DNA from: Promethearchaeota archaeon
GTDB lineage: Archaea; Asgardarchaeota; Lokiarchaeia; Sigynarchaeales; SOKP01
Direction: 5' to 3'
Assembly: GCA_019057775.1 (NCBI GenBank)
Contig: JAHLWT010000230.1
Coordinates: 1-6,711, forward strand
DNA: 6,711 nt
The notes under the pieces were generated by a model that was given only the letters and a program-made list of their open reading frames with translations, had not been told where the DNA came from and did no database searches. Of the stretch, positions 1 to 5,603 are shown piece after piece; within the stretch, counting starts at the first letter, position 1; each line of letters begins with the position of its first letter. A program made the translations under genes and the position numbers.

Positions 1-411
1 GAAAGTTTATTACGGAAATATGGATTTTATCGAACTTTAAATCTTTTACCCACCGATGGCTCAAAACTTCTCTTAATGGAATTCTATGAAAAACTTAATG
101 AGACAAACTATCGTACAATGTTTGTACGGGTTAGAAAAGAATTGCTTCAAAAAGAGATAATTTCTATTGAATATGACGCAGATAAGAAACGTAAATGGAT
201 TCACTTAACAAAAAACGGAACATTCTTGAAATTGAGATTGAAATGGATTATACATCAATTAGATAATCCTTATAATGAATTGGAATCAAAAAAGGATATT
301 GAACATGATCTTTTTGAAAAAGTAACTCAAGCTATAAGGAATACTATAAAACAAGATATTCTAGAAGATACTGACTATTTAACGAGCTTAACTGAAAAAC
401 TATTATCTTAA
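1..411 (+). CDS. Winged-helix DNA-binding protein, C-terminal part (5' end outside window)
   Basis: The reading frame is open from the first base of the window to the TAA at 409-411, so this is the last 136 residues of a longer protein; the ATG at 76 is internal to the open frame rather than a convincing start. The visible part has the helix-helix-wing pattern of a winged helix. One helix contains LLLMEFYEKL, a second, recognition-like helix contains FVRVRKELLQKEII, and a beta wing ends in KWIHLTKNGTFL, the 'LTxxG' turn typical of MarR/PadR-like wings. An amphipathic helical tail follows. This suggests sequence-specific DNA binding, as a regulator or part of a replication protein. No catalytic motif is visible and the family cannot be narrowed. 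A T-tract terminator follows directly. The fold is moderately sure and the function is open. Confidence 0.7.
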   Translation, partial: ESLLRKYGFYRTLNLLPTDGSKLLLMEFYEKLNETNYRTMFVRVRKELLQKEIISIEYDADKKRKWIHLTKNGTFLKLRLKWIIHQLDNPYNELESKKDIEHDLFEKVTQAIRNTIKQDILEDTDYLTSLTEKLLS

Positions 412-414
412 CCC

Positions 415-428
415 TTTTTTTTATTTTT
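415..428 (+). terminator. T-tract terminator after the winged-helix gene
   Basis: T8-A-T5 begins four bases after the stop codon with no stem-loop before it. This is the usual form of an intrinsic archaeal terminator. Confidence 0.6.
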
Positions 429-670
429 CTATCCTGAAATAATTTCTCTTCAAGGAACATATCATTCATATTGTTGTAAAATGTTTCTTGTGAATATAAT
501 GGTGGCTCTTCTTTCTTATTTTCATGTTCTGAGAATGAGATAAATTTTATCTTTTAACAAATTTTTGGCATTTAATTTTATATTCTATCTAATATATTTC
601 TTCTCTTAATAGATTAAGAAATATTAAAACAGGAATCAAATAAAATCTTTAGAAATAAATTTCGATGATG

Positions 671-679
671 TTTAAAATT
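671..679 (+). promoter_or_regulatory. Possible TATA box of the exonuclease gene
   Basis: TTTAAAATT centres about 40 bases before the ATG at 714. A transcript starting about 26 bases further on would carry a short leader holding the AGGAGTG ribosome-binding site at 699-705. AT-rich background makes such boxes easy to find by chance, so confidence is low. The 259 bases before it (412-670) hold only the terminator above and no convincing gene. Confidence 0.35.
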
Positions 680-713
680 ATTGATTTCTGAACTTCTCAG
701 GAGTGAAATAGAT

Positions 714-1265
714 ATGAAAAAAGTTATTGTTTTAGACATTGAAACAACAGGATTAAATCATACACATTCAATTGTTGAAATCGGAATTTGCATTTTAAAT
801 TTGAATACAGGTGAAATTAATCCAACATTTAATTTAATTTGTAAAGAAAAAGAAAAGATTATTGAAAAAGATGCTTGGATTTTTGAAAATAGTGATTTAT
901 CTTATGATGAGGTTATTAATGCTCCAGATTTAAACAAGTTCAGAAATATAATTCAGGCATTTTTTAATTTGAATTATCCATGTACAGCATTTAACCAAAA
1001 GTTTGATTTTGGATTTTTAGAAAATAGAAACCTCAAAATCTCAAATAAATTCTGGGATCCGATGATTTTATTGACAAACATAATGAAAATCCCACATGAT
1101 TATTATATTTATAAATTTCCAAGTGTACAAGAATCATACAATTTCTTATTTGGTAATAATAAATATTCTGAAAAACATCGAGCTTTAGATGATGCGCTTC
1201 TCGAATCTAAGATCGTTTATGAAACATATAAACGTTATGTTGTGGGAAAAAAGAAAATATTATGA
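714..1265 (+). CDS. DEDDh-family 3'-5' exonuclease (DnaQ/RNase T-like fold)
   Basis: This 183-residue stand-alone exonuclease of the DEDDh class is expected to remove nucleotides from 3' ends of DNA or RNA using two metal ions. All five catalytic residues are visible: ExoI as DIETTG (D8, E10), ExoII as FNQKFDFGFL (D98), and ExoIII as HRALDDA (H155, D160). Length matches a bare catalytic domain with no polymerase or helicase fusion. The ATG at 714 is preferred over an in-frame TTG at 681 because AGGAGTG sits eight bases before it and the protein then begins MKKVIVLDIETTG, the normal N-terminus of the fold. Neighbouring genes give no operon context: it stands alone and faces the ParB operon tail to tail. 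It may serve proofreading, repair or RNA trimming; substrate cannot be told from sequence. Confidence 0.92.
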   Translation: MKKVIVLDIETTGLNHTHSIVEIGICILNLNTGEINPTFNLICKEKEKIIEKDAWIFENSDLSYDEVINAPDLNKFRNIIQAFFNLNYPCTAFNQKFDFGFLENRNLKISNKFWDPMILLTNIMKIPHDYYIYKFPSVQESYNFLFGNNKYSEKHRALDDALLESKIVYETYKRYVVGKKKIL

Positions 1266-1387
1266 TCAATATTTTCCTTATTATACATTCCCTTACTTTT
1301 AAAAAAATTATTTTGTTTTATTATTTTCTGCTTTACTTTTTAGAATTTGTTTTGTCAATTCCATTCTCTTTTTTTTATTTCATGCAT
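1266..1387. terminator. Convergent intergenic region with T-tracts for both flanking genes
   Basis: This 122-base gap lies between the 3' ends of the exonuclease gene (+) and the 290-residue gene (-). On the + strand it becomes very T-rich from 1308 to 1344, suitable for ending exonuclease transcription. On the - strand the A7 at 1301-1307 gives a T7 tract. No stem-loop is obvious. An 18-codon open frame on the - strand (1364 to 1308) is too short to call. Confidence 0.4.
1281..1314. repeat. Dispersed ~34-bp repeat, copy 1
   Basis: This stretch matches 4746-4778 with three substitutions and one base of difference in the A-run; both contain CTTACTTTTAAAAAA followed by TTATTTT. The other copy covers the presumed promoter of the DUF3800 gene on the - strand. 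Both are low-complexity AT DNA, so chance similarity cannot be fully excluded. Confidence 0.45.
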
Positions 1388-2260
1388 TTATTTATCTAAT
1401 TCTTTTGCTTTTTGCTCTCTATCTTCAATTTCTGATAGCTTTTTTGAAGATTCTAAGACTTCGTTTTCTCCCTCTAAAATCTCTTCTGATACCTCTTCCA
1501 CTAACCCCTCTGGATATTTATCGTCTTCACTACATAAAGCATCAGAAAGGACAGTAAAAATTGGAATTGTTTTTATCTCCTTTCTAACTTCACATTTACG
1601 AATCATAATAAAATCGGAATCATATACATTTCTAGTATATCTAAATACCTCTCTTGCCCTTACAAAAGGTACATCATCTGACATTTCTATAATAGGAACG
1701 CTTTTTTTATACATATTCTTCTTTTTATTCCATATTGCTTTATGAATCCCAACTAAATCTAAAGGCATAGTTTCATTACCTAAAAATTTTCCTATCTCAG
1801 AATCTGGATTCACTGTGTCTGTCTTATTAAATACAATAATAGTATGTGGATAATTTGGTGCTGATCCCTTATCTAATAATTCCATAGATTCTATATACAT
1901 TTTTACATTATATTCAGGATATTCCTCTTCAAGTATTGTTTTTGTTTCTTTAAGATCATCTAATAAATCTCTTTCAGTATAATCTTCTGTAATTTTATGT
2001 GATCTTTTAGGCACACGAACTACTTCTGCAATCTCAATTTCACATTTTCCTTCCCCTATTTGTCTAAGTCTTGGTTCTATTCCTTTTGGAGAAGATAAGA
2101 TAGTCACTCTTAAAATATTTAATTTTTCCTTTTCTACTATATCTTCTATAATATTAATTGCATCATATTGCAATGCATCTATACCTTCAAGCCCCAACTC
2201 AGAAATCCGTTTATTAGGTGGCTTAATCATTACTCTCCTTATTAATACTATCTCTGTCAT
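1388..2260 (-). CDS. Unrecognised 290-residue protein, third gene of the ParB-like operon
   Basis: I do not recognise this family. The predicted protein is soluble and mixed alpha/beta, with no signal peptide or membrane segment. An N-terminal basic stretch (residues 8-18) is followed by a helix, then beta-rich segments around 48-56, 73-84 and 137-150, and a helical region around 92-115. A strongly acidic, helical tail covers about 250-290. An NKTD at 145-148 resembles a GTPase base-recognition motif, but there is no P-loop, so it is probably coincidental. The ATG at 2260 overlaps the ParB-like gene by 38 bases and is preceded by GAGGT eight bases upstream, the same signal and spacing as the ParB-like gene itself. 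An ATG at 2230 (AAGGAGAG just before it, 8-base overlap) is a real alternative giving 280 residues. The overlap implies translational coupling and a shared task with the ParB-like protein. Confidence 0.8.
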   Translation of the reverse strand: MTEIVLIRRVMIKPPNKRISELGLEGIDALQYDAINIIEDIVEKEKLNILRVTILSSPKGIEPRLRQIGEGKCEIEIAEVVRVPKRSHKITEDYTERDLLDDLKETKTILEEEYPEYNVKMYIESMELLDKGSAPNYPHTIIVFNKTDTVNPDSEIGKFLGNETMPLDLVGIHKAIWNKKKNMYKKSVPIIEMSDDVPFVRAREVFRYTRNVYDSDFIMIRKCEVRKEIKTIPIFTVLSDALCSEDDKYPEGLVEEVSEEILEGENEVLESSKKLSEIEDREQKAKELDK

Positions 2261-3455
2261 TTTTCCTTACCTCTATTATCTTTTTCCAATTATTATAAAT
2301 ACCTTTATTCTTTATAAGAATAGCTTCTTTATATTTTCTAAAATTATCCTTAAGTCTCTTAAGATTTTCTTCATAAAATGATATGTTATCTTGTTCATCA
2401 TTTAATCTTTTCAAATCTTCTTTATGCATTCTTGTATTTTCTTTTAAAGTTCTTATATCAATTCCCGCTTCACAAAAGGGACAAACTCGTATATCTAATT
2501 GCATTGCTGTATTAATAATTGATTTTACTTTACTTATGCGTTCCTCTTTCTTATTTATCTCATCAGTTAAAGCTTGAAATCTTTCATTATCTTCATAAAA
2601 CTTCAGTTTTTCCTCTACAATATTAAGTAAATTTCCTATATTGTTTAAATCAACTTCTATTTCCCCTTCTTCATCTTCTATAATCTCTTTTAATTTATCA
2701 ACAGTATCTATTAATCCCTCAATTAAAGGCTTCCTCACTTTTCGTATCTTCTTAATTTTCTCCTTTAATGTATTAATTTGATTCTCTACTTGTTCTTTTG
2801 TTTTTGTCTCCTTTTCCTTTAACTGTTTTATTTTTTTGCTAATATTTTTTCTTAATTCTTCAGTATCCCAATTATATTTTGTAATATCTCTATAAAAGTC
2901 TTCCATTAAACTATGGTTGGGTAATCGAGATATTTGAAAAGCATACGATTTTTTAAGTTTCTCATTTTCTGTAGCATTCTGTAAAGCTATAGGTAAATCC
3001 AAAAGTGAAATCTTATTCCTTATCATTTCGGTTGATTTCTTTATTTCTTTGCTGAGTTCCTTAATTTTCTCGGACTCTGGAATTTCGTAAATTTTGTTTT
3101 TTTTTTTTTTAGTAGATGATTTGGCATCGATTAATCTTTTATACATTCGCCCCTCTTCTACAGCACTTAGATTTTCTCTTTGGATATTTTCAAGCAAGGC
3201 TAATCTCATGGCATCATAATCACTTAACTTTCTTATCATGCACTCAACCTCTGGTATCTTTAAATCCGTTAAAACCTTATATCTTCGCATCCCACATACT
3301 ACTTCATATTTACCATTCTCAAATTTCCGCACGACCAATGGTTCTATTAAGCCATCTTTCTTGATTGATGCCTTAAGCTCTTCCATAGCAGCCCCTCTAA
3401 ATATCTTTCGAGGGTTATAATCATTTGGGACTAAGTCTTCTATTTTTAATATCAT
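2223..3455 (-). CDS. ParB-like protein with internal coiled coil and Rad50-type CPxC zinc-hook motif
   Basis: Residues 1-110 form a ParB/Spo0J N-terminal (CTPase-type) domain: box I with YNPRK (13-17), then ASIKKDGLIEPLVV, the GMRR nucleotide-binding motif (55-58; GERR in classic ParB), and LLENIQRENL (87-96). A helical region at about 125-180 matches the place of the ParB DNA-binding HTH (KELSKEIKKSTEMIRNKISL). From about 200 the protein is almost entirely charged coiled coil, interrupted at 325-328 by CPFC, with helices on both sides running to about 395. A single CPxC at the tip of an antiparallel coiled coil is how Rad50 makes its zinc hook, where two protomers share one zinc. Classic ParB lacks this and ends in a short dimerisation domain. 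The start is backed by GAGGT eight bases upstream. No ParA/ATPase gene is adjacent. An A14 run encodes K116-N120 between the CTPase domain and the HTH. Domain assignment is firm; the zinc hook is inferred. Confidence 0.88.
   Translation of the reverse strand: MILKIEDLVPNDYNPRKIFRGAAMEELKASIKKDGLIEPLVVRKFENGKYEVVCGMRRYKVLTDLKIPEVECMIRKLSDYDAMRLALLENIQRENLSAVEEGRMYKRLIDAKSSTKKKKNKIYEIPESEKIKELSKEIKKSTEMIRNKISLLDLPIALQNATENEKLKKSYAFQISRLPNHSLMEDFYRDITKYNWDTEELRKNISKKIKQLKEKETKTKEQVENQINTLKEKIKKIRKVRKPLIEGLIDTVDKLKEIIEDEEGEIEVDLNNIGNLLNIVEEKLKFYEDNERFQALTDEINKKEERISKVKSIINTAMQLDIRVCPFCEAGIDIRTLKENTRMHKEDLKRLNDEQDNISFYEENLKRLKDNFRKYKEAILIKNKGIYNNWKKIIEVRKNDRDSINKESND
3097..3110 (-). repeat. A14 homopolymer inside the ParB-like coding sequence
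   Basis: Fourteen consecutive T on the + strand read as A14 on the coding strand, encoding four Lys and the first two bases of an Asn codon. Gain of one A leads to a stop after residue 131, and loss of one A to a stop after residue 137. In both cases only the N-terminal ParB domain would be made. Confidence 0.85.
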
Positions 3456-3478
3456 TTTATTTTACCTCAATTTTTTTA

Positions 3479-3619
3479 TTATCTTTTTTTTATCCAATCT
3501 CTTACTGCTTCTTCAAGTGCTTTATTTAAATTGCCTTTTTTCATACCAAAACGATTGAAAACTGCTGTTCGGAATTTATCTTCCAAATCGTCTGATAATT
3601 TAACATTTATTATTCCCAT
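3479..3619 (-). CDS. Small ribbon-helix-helix DNA-binding protein, first gene of the ParB-like operon
   Basis: This 46-residue protein begins MGIINVKLSDDLEDKF: a short beta strand (IINVKL) that would pair with its partner to contact DNA, followed by helix one (about 10-24). A KKGNLNKAL turn leads into helix two (about 31-45), ending in DWIKKR. That is the whole ribbon-helix-helix (MetJ/Arc/CopG-type) fold and is the usual size for archaeal members. The ATG at 3619 has a stop codon immediately upstream in frame and no ribosome-binding site. A TATA-like box centred 26 bases before it points to a leaderless transcript. The ParB-like gene starts 23 bases after its stop with its own GAGGT site. 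The likely roles are autorepression of the operon and possibly a centromere-binding partner, as ParG-like and omega proteins are in other partition systems; the partition role is inference. Confidence 0.85.
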   Translation of the reverse strand: MGIINVKLSDDLEDKFRTAVFNRFGMKKGNLNKALEEAVRDWIKKR

Positions 3620-3640
3620 TTTAATTTCATTAAAAATTAT

Positions 3641-3649
3641 TTTTTATAA
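3641..3649 (-). promoter_or_regulatory. TATA box of the RHH/ParB-like operon (leaderless)
   Basis: On the - strand TTATAAAAA lies centred 26 bases before the ATG at 3619. This is the spacing at which archaeal TBP-directed transcription would begin on or beside the start codon. The lack of a ribosome-binding site before that ATG agrees. Confidence 0.6.
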
Positions 3650-3773
3650 TAAAAAAGGTTATCTATTTAAACATTTTTCTATTAAACTATATAAATTGGA
3701 AGACAATTAGACACTTAACAATTAAAAATGTAACATGTAAAATGAAACATATTATTGACAACCGACAAAAATA

Positions 3774-3797
3774 TTAAACCCTACTTTTACTTCCAAT
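3774..3797. repeat. 24-bp imperfect direct repeat, copy 1
   Basis: It matches 4823-4846 at 21 of 24 positions, with all three differences C/T. The invariant part is TTTTACTTCCAAT. The inverse of its core, ATTGGAAG, also occurs at 3695-3702 on the + strand. On the - strand both copies lie upstream of a gene start (RHH at 3619, DUF3800 at 4733), so they could be shared regulatory sites. Equally, they bracket the DUF3800/RNA block. Confidence 0.6.
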
Positions 3798-3853
3798 AAT
3801 CCCACTTTTTTATAATAAAAATAAGAAATTACTAAATATAGATCGTCGTAAAA

Positions 3854-3861
3854 TTTAAATA
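3854..3861 (+). promoter_or_regulatory. TATA box for the twin-hairpin RNA
   Basis: TTTAAATA centres about 27 bases before G3884, the first base of the structured segment. This is the right distance for an archaeal transcription start there. The rest of 3620-3853 is AT-rich, with the operon promoter, repeat copy 1 and no gene. Confidence 0.45.
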
Positions 3862-3883
3862 TTTGAATAGTTAATAATTATAT

Positions 3884-3950
3884 GAGTAGTCGCGGGATCG
3901 CGACATTGTGGAGAGATGTAGCGGGACGCTACTTACCTTCATTTTTTATG
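3884..3950 (+). ncRNA. Candidate small structured RNA with two GC-rich hairpins
   Basis: In very AT-rich surroundings this segment forms two perfect six-pair hairpins. The first, 3889-3904, is GTCGCG-GGAT-CGCGAC; the second, 3918-3932, is GTAGCG-GGA-CGCTAC. They are joined by a purine-rich linker, GTGGAGAGAT. Both carry GGA at the loop. The 5' segment 3883-3889 can instead pair with 3929-3935 over seven pairs (one G-U), which would exclude the second hairpin, so two alternative folds exist. A TATA box lies at the right distance upstream and a T6 tract at 3942-3947 could end the transcript just before the 3' end of the DUF3800 gene. Because the hairpins are palindromic, a role as 3' UTR structure of the DUF3800 mRNA on the - strand is the main alternative. 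No C/D-box, tRNA or known ribozyme signature was found. Confidence 0.5.
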
Positions 3951-3956
3951 CTTTTG
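3942..3956 (+). terminator. T-tract terminator of the candidate RNA
   Basis: TTTTTTATGCTTTTG follows the second hairpin by nine bases and ends at the last base before the convergent DUF3800 coding region. Confidence 0.4.
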
Positions 3957-4733
3957 TTATTTGGGATAACATTTTATTCCACATCCAATTAGTTGACCAT
4001 TCTTACAAGTATCAAATTTCCCTTTTATTATCTCAAAATATTTCTCATAATTTTGGGTATTTATAGTTATTTTAGAACTTATTCTATATTTTCTACGTAC
4101 AATAAAAGGAATAAAATCAGCCAATTGAATTAAATTTCGATATTTAGATGATACAAATATCGGATCTTCAATCAAATATTTATTTTTAACATAATCTGTC
4201 CCTTCTTCTAAGAATGCTATAATTTTTTTCCTTAAAAGTTGATCATAGTATTTGTTGATTGAATCTATAATTAAAATACCATAATCGATTGGTTCATTAA
4301 TACTTTCTTTAGCTTGATTTACTTTATCAAGATATAAACAAATTCTTTCAAACAGTATCATATATCCTTTCTTTTCAATCCAATCATTAATATCTTCTTT
4401 TTTTTTAATATAAGAATAGATAAACTCTTTTCGAATTACAGATGCAATTAACACACAGTATTGATTAGAAATTAAAGTATAAATATCTTCAAATAAGTTA
4501 AAAGTATCTGATTGGGTAAAATTTATAAATCTTTTTCTCTTATGTGAGATATCCGAAGCATGAAATTCTATTTCATCATCAGGAATACTAGGAAACCCTT
4601 TACTTTTTAATAATTTCACTTCTCTGTCAATAAATTGCCATTGATCTTCCTTAATAATGAAAGCTCCAACTACATAATTCTCATTGTCTATTAGATTGTT
4701 TTTCCCAGATTCGTCAATATAAATTAAATACAT
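3957..4733 (-). CDS. DUF3800 domain protein (RNase H-like fold, putative nuclease)
   Basis: The 258-residue protein has the hallmarks of DUF3800: an N-terminal strand with YIDESG (D7, E8), EFHASDI in the first third (E56, H58, D61), a hydrophobic strand ending in IID (D157), and LIQLADFIPFIVRR near the C-terminus (Q203, D206). The acidic residues are placed as in RNase H-like nucleases, and that fold has been proposed for the family, but biochemical function is not established. Length is typical and the protein looks complete. DUF3800 genes are common in mobile elements and near defence genes. It is a single-gene unit: the nearest upstream gene on this strand ends 468 bases away. A 24-bp repeat pair brackets it together with the candidate RNA. 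The ATG at 4733 gives the conserved MYLIYIDESG start, with at most a short leader. Confidence 0.88.
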   Translation of the reverse strand: MYLIYIDESGKNNLIDNENYVVGAFIIKEDQWQFIDREVKLLKSKGFPSIPDDEIEFHASDISHKRKRFINFTQSDTFNLFEDIYTLISNQYCVLIASVIRKEFIYSYIKKKEDINDWIEKKGYMILFERICLYLDKVNQAKESINEPIDYGILIIDSINKYYDQLLRKKIIAFLEEGTDYVKNKYLIEDPIFVSSKYRNLIQLADFIPFIVRRKYRISSKITINTQNYEKYFEIIKGKFDTCKNGQLIGCGIKCYPK

Positions 4734-4745
4734 AGCTTTCTTACA

Positions 4746-4778
4746 TTATACTTTTTCTTACTTTTAAAAAATTATTTT
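4746..4778 (-). promoter_or_regulatory. Promoter region of the DUF3800 gene, also copy 2 of the ~34-bp repeat
   Basis: On the - strand TTTTAAAAG centres about 32 bases before the ATG at 4733, so transcription would start about six bases before it. This fits a near-leaderless message. The same stretch resembles 1281-1314. Confidence 0.4.
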
Positions 4779-4822
4779 AAAGGAGATTTTGGCAATATAA
4801 TCTAAATTTAGCGACATAATTT

Positions 4823-4846
4823 TTAAATCTTATTTTTACTTCCAAT
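4823..4846. repeat. 24-bp imperfect direct repeat, copy 2
   Basis: It is the partner of 3774-3797 in the same orientation, about 1.05 kb away. It lies about 90 bases upstream of the DUF3800 start on the - strand. Confidence 0.6.
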
Positions 4847-5182
4847 GAAACCTCTCTCTGTCTCAGAAATACCAATCAATAGTAATGATTTACTGAATTC
4901 TAAACTTTTTTTTTAATTTATTTTTTTTATAATATTATAATTCATTCCATTCACGACAGCAAACATGTCGAAAACTTCACTTTTTTGGGCATTTTAAGAA
5001 TGATGAAATAAACAGTAGAGAAAGCTATTATCAAAAGATTTAAGAGGTTTCCTAACATTACTTTTCAAGTTGTATATACAAACATCTTATAACTTGTGAA
5101 AATCTCTACAACTTGTAAAAATTATTCCATTTGATCCCCCACATGCATGGCGCTCTCTTCATAGAATATGATTAAGTATTAA
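4847..5182. other. Non-coding stretch between the DUF3800 gene and the J-domain operon
   Basis: No gene of convincing length is present on either strand; the longest frames are short (the best about 30 codons), without good starts. It contains two long T-tracts (4907-4915 and 4921-4928), which are A-runs on the - strand and could give a distal TATA-type promoter for the DUF3800 gene. It also holds a small group of ACAAGTT-type repeats at 5066-5116 and a short less AT-rich patch at 5134-5160. One - strand frame around 4930-5000 reads EVFDMFAVVNGMNYN and could be a decayed gene piece, but this is not supported further. Confidence 0.4.
5066..5116. repeat. Inverted/direct repeat cluster (CAAGTTGT / ACAACTTG)
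   Basis: CAAGTTGT at 5066-5073 is exactly inverted as ACAACTTG at 5108-5115. A further AACTTGT at 5091-5097 lies 19 bases before the AACTTGT at 5110-5116, close to two helical turns. This is the pattern of a protein-binding site cluster, though it sits behind the J-domain operon and far from a start codon. Confidence 0.4.
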
Positions 5183-5200
5183 ATAATAAAAGAAAAAAAA
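5183..5200 (-). terminator. T-tract terminator of the J-domain operon
   Basis: One base after the stop codon at 5202 the - strand reads T8-C-T4-ATTATT with no stem-loop, an archaeal-type transcription end. Confidence 0.6.
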
Positions 5201-5201
5201 T

Positions 5202-5603
5202 TTACTTTAAACTATACCAACCATGCTTATTTCTGGTTATAACTCTTGTTTTAAGGAGAAAATCAAGCATTTCTGAAATTTCAGATAAGTATGCTTCTGA
5301 AAAATAATCACTTAATTTATAGAGTTTTGTCTTATTTTTATGGGACCTAATATATTTCTTCAGATTTTCGATAGTTAATTCATGTGTTAATCCTAGATTT
5401 ACTAATTTTAAAAGCCTTTCATTAACCAATTCATTAATTTTTTGGTCAATTAATTTAGGATCAACGACAACGTTTTTTATTTCTGATTTTTTTGGTAATT
5501 GTTTAGGAGTTTTTTTTATTTTAGGAGTAATTTCAGTTTTGACTTTTATCTTTTCTATTGTTTTTGGTTTTTCTAAGCCTAAAATTTCTTTCATTGTTGG
5601 CAT
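5202..5603 (-). CDS. Winged-helix-like protein with basic N-terminal linker, third gene of the J-domain operon
   Basis: The 133-residue protein has two parts. Residues 1-45 are low-complexity and rich in Lys, Pro and Thr (for example PKIKKTPKQLPKK), probably a disordered, positively charged arm. A helical segment (about 49-70) leads into a likely winged helix at about 75-133: helices around LTIENLKKYI, KLYKLSDYF and LSEISEMLDFLLKTRVI, then a small wing ending in NKHGWYSLK. That arrangement suggests DNA or protein binding in replication or regulation, without catalytic residues. The start codon follows the previous gene's stop directly, with GGGTGAT two bases before the ATG, so translation is probably coupled. 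A second ATG four codons in is possible. I cannot assign it to a named family. Confidence 0.75.
   Translation of the reverse strand: MPTMKEILGLEKPKTIEKIKVKTEITPKIKKTPKQLPKKSEIKNVVVDPKLIDQKINELVNERLLKLVNLGLTHELTIENLKKYIRSHKNKTKLYKLSDYFSEAYLSEISEMLDFLLKTRVITRNKHGWYSLK

Noticed and set aside
430..551. - strand frame reading SEHENKKEEPPLYSQETFYN, possible decayed gene
   Set aside because: It has no start codon after the upstream stop except internal ATGs, and it runs through the terminator into the antisense of the winged-helix gene.
681..713. TTG start extending the exonuclease by 11 residues
   Set aside because: The ATG at 714 has AGGAGTG at proper spacing and gives the normal fold start; the extension shows no conserved feature.
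1308..1364. 18-codon - strand frame (MELTKQILKSKAENNKTK) followed by a T7 tract
   Set aside because: It is too short, has no clear ribosome-binding site, and such frames are frequent in AT-rich DNA.
1347..1745. Open + strand frame of 132 codons, Ser/Phe-rich
   Set aside because: It lies antisense to the 290-residue gene, which has operon context and a ribosome-binding site; its composition is that of a reverse-frame shadow.
1388..2260. GTPase assignment from NKTD at residues 145-148
   Set aside because: There is no P-loop or DxxG motif, so the tetrapeptide alone is not meaningful.
3116..3420. Two overlapping + strand frames of 82 and 60 codons
   Set aside because: Both are antisense to the conserved ParB domain and have no family features.
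3884..3950. C/D-box, tRNA, CRISPR repeat or bacterial intrinsic terminator
   Set aside because: There is no RUGAUGA/CUGA box pair, no cloverleaf, and no repeat-spacer series. The second hairpin is separated from the T-tract by nine bases, and the element has two hairpins, not one.
4900..5050. - strand fragment EVFDMFAVVNGMNYN suggestive of a broken transposase or other gene
   Set aside because: The frames are interrupted by stops and no catalytic motif or terminal inverted repeat is visible, so it stays a note only.
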